Assembly (NCBI RefSeq): GCF_003065365.1
Contig: NZ_CP023276.1
Span: forward strand, 1,798,001 to 1,862,000
Direction: 5' to 3'
Source of the DNA: Polynucleobacter difficilis
Lineage (GTDB): Bacteria > Pseudomonadota > Gammaproteobacteria > Burkholderiales > Burkholderiaceae
Length of the DNA stretch: 64,000 nucleotides
Below, in pieces: positions 61,276 through 64,000 of the stretch. Every line of letters begins with the position of its first letter. Positions within the stretch are counted from its first letter, which is position 1. The notes under the pieces are model-generated. The model made no database searches. It saw only the letters and a program-made list of their open reading frames with translations, and was not told the origin of the DNA. Position numbers and translations under genes: made by a program.

Positions 61276-62880
61276 TTAGCTAACCCGAGGAGGCGTTTCA
61301 AAAGTATGGTGCGGTGCTGGCGAAGGTACAGTCCACTCCAGACCCTTAGCGCCATCCCATGGGCTATCGGATGCCTTAATGCCATGACCACGATAGGCGG
61401 GCATCACTACAAACAAGAGGAAATACACCTGCATTAATCCAAATCCGAGTCCGCCAATCGATGCAATCATGTTGAAGTCAGCAAACTGCGTTGGGTAATC
61501 GGCATACCGGCGTGGCATACCTGCAAGGCCCAAGAAGTGCATTGGGAAGAAGGTGAGGTTGAAGAAAATCATCGATCCCCAGAAATGCACTTTGCCGCGG
61601 AACTCGTCAGCCATGTAGCCGGTCCATTTTGGACACCAGTAATAGAAACCAGCAAACATAGCAAAGAGGGAGCCAGCAACCAAGACGTAATGGAAGTGGG
61701 CAACAACGTAGTAGGTATCTTGTACGCCGATATCAATTGGGGCAATTGCCAAAATCAAGCCTGTGAACCCACCCATCGTAAATACGAAGATGAAACCAAC
61801 TGACCACAACATCGGAGTCTCGAATGTCATCGAGCCTTTCCACATGGTTGCAACCCAGTTGAAGATTTTGACGCCGGTAGGAACCGCAATCAGCATGGTT
61901 GCATACATGAAGAACAACTGGCCGGTTACTGGCATACCAGTAGCGAACATGTGGTGAGCCCATACGATGAACGACAGAATGGCAATCGACGCAGTAGCGT
62001 AGACCATCGAGCTGTAACCGAACAAGGTCTTTCTAGAGAACGCAGGAATCACTTCACTAATAATTCCGAACGCTGGAAGAATCATGATGTAAACCTCTGG
62101 GTGACCAAAGAACCAGAAAATATGCTGGTACATCACAGGGTCACCACCGCCAACAGCGGAGAAGAAAGAGGTGCCAAAGTGGCGATCGGTTAGAACCATC
62201 GTAATCGCGCCCGCCAATACCGGCATTACTGCGATTAACAAGTAAGCTGTGATCAACCATGTCCATGCAAACATAGGCATCTTCATTAGTGTCATGCCAG
62301 GTGCACGCATGTTCAAGATGGTCACGATGATGTTAATCGAGCCCATGATGGAAGAAGCGCCGAGCAAGTGAAGGGCGAAAATCGCCATGTCCATGCCGGG
62401 ACCCATCTGCAAGGTCAGCGGGGCATACATTGTCCAACCACCGGATGGTGCTCCGCCTGGCGCTAGGAATGAACCAAACAACAAGATCGCTGCGACGGGC
62501 AAAATCCAAAAACTAAAGTTATTCATCCGCGCAAAGGCCATGTCAGATGCACCAATCTGCAACGGGATCATCCAGTTTGCAAAACCAACAAAGGCCGGCA
62601 TGATCGCACCGAACACCATCACCAGGCCATGCATCGTTGTTAACTGATTAAAGAACTCGGGGCGCAGGTATTGCAAGCCAGGCTGAAACAACTCCAAGCG
62701 AATACCAAGGGCCATAACACCACCAGCCAGCAAACTGACAAAGGAAAAGATGAGGTACATCGTTCCAATGTCTTTGTGATTGGTTGCAAACAACCACCGA
62801 CGCCATCCATGTGGCATGTCATGCGCATGGTCATGCGCGTGATCGTGTGCTGAATCGTGGGTAGTAGAGACTGTGCTCAT
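61276..62880 (-). CDS. ctaD: Cytochrome c oxidase subunit I
   Basis: Catalytic subunit with heme a and the heme a3-CuB centre. The 534-residue protein has about twelve membrane helices. The heme/CuB histidines are seen in TTMHGLVMVFGAI (heme a), WFFGHPEVYIMILPAFGI (CuB His and the cross-linked Tyr), VWAHHMFATGMPV (CuB) and VVAHFHYVLVAGSLFAMFAG (heme a3 and a). A His/Asp-rich N-terminus (HDSAHDHAHDHAHDMPHG) precedes the first helix. It follows coxII by 33 bases. Confidence 0.97.
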   Translation of the reverse strand: MSTVSTTHDSAHDHAHDHAHDMPHGWRRWLFATNHKDIGTMYLIFSFVSLLAGGVMALGIRLELFQPGLQYLRPEFFNQLTTMHGLVMVFGAIMPAFVGFANWMIPLQIGASDMAFARMNNFSFWILPVAAILLFGSFLAPGGAPSGGWTMYAPLTLQMGPGMDMAIFALHLLGASSIMGSINIIVTILNMRAPGMTLMKMPMFAWTWLITAYLLIAVMPVLAGAITMVLTDRHFGTSFFSAVGGGDPVMYQHIFWFFGHPEVYIMILPAFGIISEVIPAFSRKTLFGYSSMVYATASIAILSFIVWAHHMFATGMPVTGQLFFMYATMLIAVPTGVKIFNWVATMWKGSMTFETPMLWSVGFIFVFTMGGFTGLILAIAPIDIGVQDTYYVVAHFHYVLVAGSLFAMFAGFYYWCPKWTGYMADEFRGKVHFWGSMIFFNLTFFPMHFLGLAGMPRRYADYPTQFADFNMIASIGGLGFGLMQVYFLLFVVMPAYRGHGIKASDSPWDGAKGLEWTVPSPAPHHTFETPPRVS

Positions 62881-62913
62881 GAGTTGCTCCGAGATGGTTT
62901 TTTAATTAAGTTG

Positions 62914-64000
62914 TTATTTAGTCCGTGCTGCCATGAGGTCAGGTGTTTGATAAACATCACCTGTTTTATTGCCCCACGCATTCCGTGTATAGGTAATCAC
63001 TGCTGCAATGTCGCCGTCTGAAATCACGCCGCCCCATTTCGGCATAGCGCCTTTACCGTTCAGCATGATCTGGAAGTTGGCCTCTTTAGGTCCTAAGACA
63101 ACCTTGCTGCCATCCAAAGCAGGGAATGAACCAGCGCCCTTACCGTTTGGTTGATGGCATGCTGCGCAGTTGGCTGCATATACTTTTGCGCCCCGATCCA
63201 TTTGCTCAGCCAAGGTATAGACCTTGCTTGGATCATCTGCCAATGCGGCCATTTCTTTTTTCTTGGCCTCTACCCATTTGGTGTAATCCTCATCGGATAC
63301 AACGCGTACAACGATTGGCATAAAGGCATGTTGGGCGCCGCAGAGCTCTGAGCATTGGCCACGATAGGTGCCAATCTGCTCTGCCTTGAACCAGGTGTCG
63401 CGCACAAATCCAGGAATCGCATCTTGCTTAACGCCAAATGCAGGTACCGCCCACGCATGAATAACGTCGTTGGCTGTGGTAATCATGCGAATCTTTTTAT
63501 TGACTGGCACGACCATTTCGTTATCAACTTCCATCAAATACGTGTTTGATTTGGGTGCTAGGTTATTAATGGACTCACGTGATGTCGATAGGGTGGATAA
63601 AAAGCTGATGCCTTCGCCCTCACCCTTGATGTAGTCGTATCCCCATTTCCACTGATAGCCAGTAGTCTTAATAGTGATGTCTGCATTGGTCGTGTCTTTC
63701 ATAGCCACCACGGTTTTGGTCGCTGGCAACGCCATACCAATAACGATCAAGAGAGGTATGACTGTCCAGATTACTTCTACTGTGGTGCTTTCATGAAAGG
63801 AGGCTGACTTAGCGCCCTTCGATTTGCGGTGTTTGAAAATGGAATAGAACATCACCCCGAACACACCTATGAAAATCACCGTACAAATAACAAGCATCAT
63901 CCAATGCAGCCAATGGATTTCGGCCATGATTTTGGTTGCTGCAGCGGGGAAATTGAGTTGATTTACTGCGGGTCCGCCTGGCATATCTTGATTCGCAAAT
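62914..64000 (-). CDS. ctaC: Cytochrome c oxidase subunit II with fused cytochrome c domain (5' end outside)
   Basis: Takes electrons from cytochrome c through CuA. The frame is open to the window edge; the first ATG in frame, at 63984, is inside the mature protein (NQDMPGGPAVNQLNF), so the signal peptide lies beyond 64000. Two membrane helices (MMLVICTVIFIGVFGVMFYS; VIWTVIPLLIVIGMALPAT) are followed by the CuA domain with CSELCGAQHAFM, then a C-terminal cytochrome c domain with CAACH near residue 275 and MPKWGG as the axial Met. The caa3-like fusion is common in this group. Confidence 0.95.
   Translation of the reverse strand, partial: FANQDMPGGPAVNQLNFPAAATKIMAEIHWLHWMMLVICTVIFIGVFGVMFYSIFKHRKSKGAKSASFHESTTVEVIWTVIPLLIVIGMALPATKTVVAMKDTTNADITIKTTGYQWKWGYDYIKGEGEGISFLSTLSTSRESINNLAPKSNTYLMEVDNEMVVPVNKKIRMITTANDVIHAWAVPAFGVKQDAIPGFVRDTWFKAEQIGTYRGQCSELCGAQHAFMPIVVRVVSDEDYTKWVEAKKKEMAALADDPSKVYTLAEQMDRGAKVYAANCAACHQPNGKGAGSFPALDGSKVVLGPKEANFQIMLNGKGAMPKWGGVISDGDIAAVITYTRNAWGNKTGDVYQTPDLMAARTK

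Noticed and set aside
1..64000. Mobile elements, prophage, CRISPR arrays, toxin-antitoxin or defence systems
   Set aside because: No transposase, integrase, terminal inverted repeats, regularly spaced repeats or defence-type domains were seen; gene order is that of a conserved core chromosome.

Overview
The window is a gene-dense, slow-evolving stretch of a betaproteobacterial chromosome. Protein sequences, gene order and moderate GC content point to the Burkholderiaceae, most likely Polynucleobacter or a close relative. Diagnostic neighbourhoods include kdsD-kdsC-lptC-lptA-lptB-hpf-ptsN-hprK-rapZ, rplM-rpsI with erpA and argC nearby, ubiE-Tim44-ubiJ-ubiB, and the aa3 cytochrome oxidase assembly cluster next to rpoH and ftsY. 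I see no prophage, transposase, integrase, CRISPR array or toxin-antitoxin pair. The one gene that looks foreign is an AT-rich FkbM-type methyltransferase at 13882-14607.

Layout. 1-2964: the 3' end of purH followed by ruvC-ruvA-ruvB. 2971-5808: tyrS, anmK and erpA. 5899-7931: argC and the rplM-rpsI ribosomal operon. 7932-9077: a candidate small RNA, an OsmC-type protein and a compact RNase P RNA. 9117-13378: an Atm1-like ABC exporter, a glycerate kinase and pyrC. 13403-16576: aspS, the FkbM gene and nudB. 16592-25543: a DUF502 protein, the ubiquinone genes ubiB-ubiJ-(Tim44)-ubiE, a DUF971 protein and a 1278-residue FAD/iron-sulfur dehydrogenase. 25677-28997: ilvA, a 5'-nucleotidase and queF. 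29002-33665: ssb, an MFS carrier and uvrA. 33679-41968: a KefB-like antiporter, then the LPS (Kdo and Lpt) genes running into hpf-ptsN-hprK-rapZ. 41886-43951: mutY-mutM. 43981-48929: a TPR-LolB fusion, ispE, tRNA-Gln, prs, rplY and pth. 48947-53078: ferredoxin, coaD, rsmD and an M16 peptidase pair. 53161-55078: ftsY and rpoH. 55092-64000: heme A synthesis, SCO1, SURF1 and the cytochrome c oxidase subunits, ending inside coxII.

How the genes work together. Several groups form pathways: RuvABC for Holliday junctions; KdsD/KdsC and LptA/B/C with LolB for the outer membrane; UbiE/UbiJ/UbiB for ubiquinone, which feeds the respiratory chain; CtaA/CtaB/Cox11/SCO1/SURF1 for building the aa3 oxidase; MutY/MutM for 8-oxoguanine repair; and HprK/PtsN/RapZ for phosphotransferase signalling.

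The observations most worth a second look are: (i) a TPR protein fused in frame to LolB; (ii) an RNase P RNA that seems to lack the P13/P14 arm and has a minimal P3; (iii) a promoter-terminator unit of about 70 nt with an anti-Shine-Dalgarno tract upstream of rplM; (iv) a perfect CIRCE operator over the rpoH promoter; (v) no rpoN between lptB and hpf; (vi) MutY with a four-residue expansion of its iron-sulfur loop; and (vii) an AspRS with residues of the non-discriminating type. No wholly new multi-gene system is evident.
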